6,382 bases of DNA, from the NCBI GenBank assembly GCA_003643975.1, contig QNAR01000103.1, positions 1-6,382 on the forward strand, read 5' to 3'. The position numbers and the translations under genes are program-made. Source of the stretch: Thermotogae bacterium. GTDB lineage: Bacteria; Thermotogota; Thermotogae; Petrotogales; Kosmotogaceae. Below the pieces are notes generated by a model, which was not told where the DNA came from, searched no databases, and was given only the letters and a program-made list of their open reading frames with translations. Positions 5,777 to 6,382 of this stretch are shown here, piece after piece (position 1 is the stretch's first letter; each line of letters begins with the position of its first letter).

Positions 5777-6382
5777 GAATAACTCACCTCTCTCTCGATA
5801 AGCTTTCTCGTCAAGATTACGCACCCAAAGCTGATCAGTGCGGTCACTATTGCAAGCGCAGATGCGTAGCCAGGATTCAGTTTTTGGAATGCATTCGTAT
5901 AGATCATCATCATGAATGTATATGTGTGCCTCATTGGGCCACCACCTGTTATCAGAAAAGGTTCGGTGAAAATACCGAAAGTCAGTGAAATGGCAAGCAC
6001 CAGTACCATGACCAGCGAGGGCTTTAGCAAGGGCAGCGTAATCTTCCAAAACTTCACCCAGCGGTTAGCTCCATCGAGTTCAGCTGCTTCGTAGAGATTT
6101 TTTGGAATGGTAACAAGCCCCGAATAGAGTATCAGCCCGTAATACCCTATGAATTTCCAGGTTATCATCATGGATATTGAAAGTACTGCCAGCTGAGGTT
6201 GGCTGAACCAGGGTACGGTTACTCCAAAGAGAGAGTAGGTGAGCTTATTAAGAGGCCCATTAATGGCGAATAGTTTTGAAAAGATTATGGAATAGGCCAC
6301 GCCAGATGACACATAGGCCACAAGGAAAGAAAGCATGAAAAAAGTCTTGAAATACTTGACTTTGGTCAAAGCCATTGCAAAG
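5773..6382 (-). CDS. Sugar ABC transporter permease, MalF-type (CUT1), cut at its start by the window edge
   Basis: This is the membrane partner of the MalG-type protein. About 202 residues are visible. MalF-type permeases are usually near 290, so the N-terminus lies beyond the right edge. The first ATG in the window, at 6375, is probably internal: the frame continues open to the edge (Phe-Ala before that Met), and the segment AMALTKVKYFKTFF matches the middle of the family, just before a membrane helix. Counting from that Met, the EAA loop is YEAAELDGANRWVKFWKITL (95-114). TEPFLITGGGPM (near 137-148) is the usual periplasmic-side GGP motif of MalF proteins. It ends with TGA overlapping the ATG of the next gene. 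A solute-binding protein gene is expected upstream, but none can be seen. Confidence 0.92.
   Translation of the reverse strand, partial: FAMALTKVKYFKTFFMLSFLVAYVSSGVAYSIIFSKLFAINGPLNKLTYSLFGVTVPWFSQPQLAVLSISMMITWKFIGYYGLILYSGLVTIPKNLYEAAELDGANRWVKFWKITLPLLKPSLVMVLVLAISLTFGIFTEPFLITGGGPMRHTYTFMMMIYTNAFQKLNPGYASALAIVTALISFGCVILTRKLIEREVSYS

Noticed and set aside
5777..6049. An N-terminal extension of 91 residues on the MalG-type permease
   Set aside because: It lies over the MalF-type coding sequence in another frame, has a composition unlike a permease, and the ATG at 5776 has a good ribosome site and an ATGA overlap.
6373..6375. Taking this ATG as the true start of the MalF-type permease
   Set aside because: The frame is open to the window edge, and the protein would lack the first third of the family, including its early membrane helices.

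Overview
All genes in this window lie on the minus strand and form two transcription units, read from high to low coordinates. The protein set (CUT1 sugar-ABC permeases, short GH130 enzymes, an ATP-type PEP-carboxykinase-family protein), the moderately AT-rich composition and the strong GGAGG-type ribosome binding sites suggest an anaerobic sugar fermenter. A member of the Thermotogota such as the Kosmotoga/Mesotoga group is my best guess. This rests on general resemblance and was not tested by any search.

Right side (6382 down to 3063): a carbohydrate operon that enters from beyond the right edge. It holds a MalF-type permease cut by the window edge, a MalG-type permease joined to it by an ATGA overlap, a cytoplasmic GH130 enzyme with phosphorylase-type residues, and a second GH130 with a signal peptide and hydrolase-type residues. 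A perfect 10-bp hairpin closes the unit. Taken together this looks like a beta-mannoside uptake and breakdown system: the exported GH130 trims the glycan outside, the ABC importer brings in short oligosaccharides, and the cytoplasmic GH130 phosphorolyses them to mannose 1-phosphate. The solute-binding protein is expected upstream, outside the window. No ATPase gene is visible here.

Middle (2834-3062): an intergenic region with an extended -10 promoter and a leader hairpin followed by a U-rich tract. The 3' arm of that hairpin can instead pair with the ribosome binding site region of the next gene, so this is a candidate attenuator or RNA switch.

Left side (2833 down to 196): a second unit with a divergent ATP-type PEP carboxykinase homologue and, 34 bases further on, an unnamed 315-residue protein with an HExxxH motif and a possible third metal ligand, resembling a zinc peptidase. 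The last 195 bases have no gene. They hold a 13-bp direct repeat within a degenerate ACTCAT-rich stretch, a short palindrome and an imperfect hairpin.

The best candidates for something new are the phosphorylase/hydrolase GH130 pair, the HExxxH protein tied to the PEPCK-like gene, and the PEPCK-like gene's leader.
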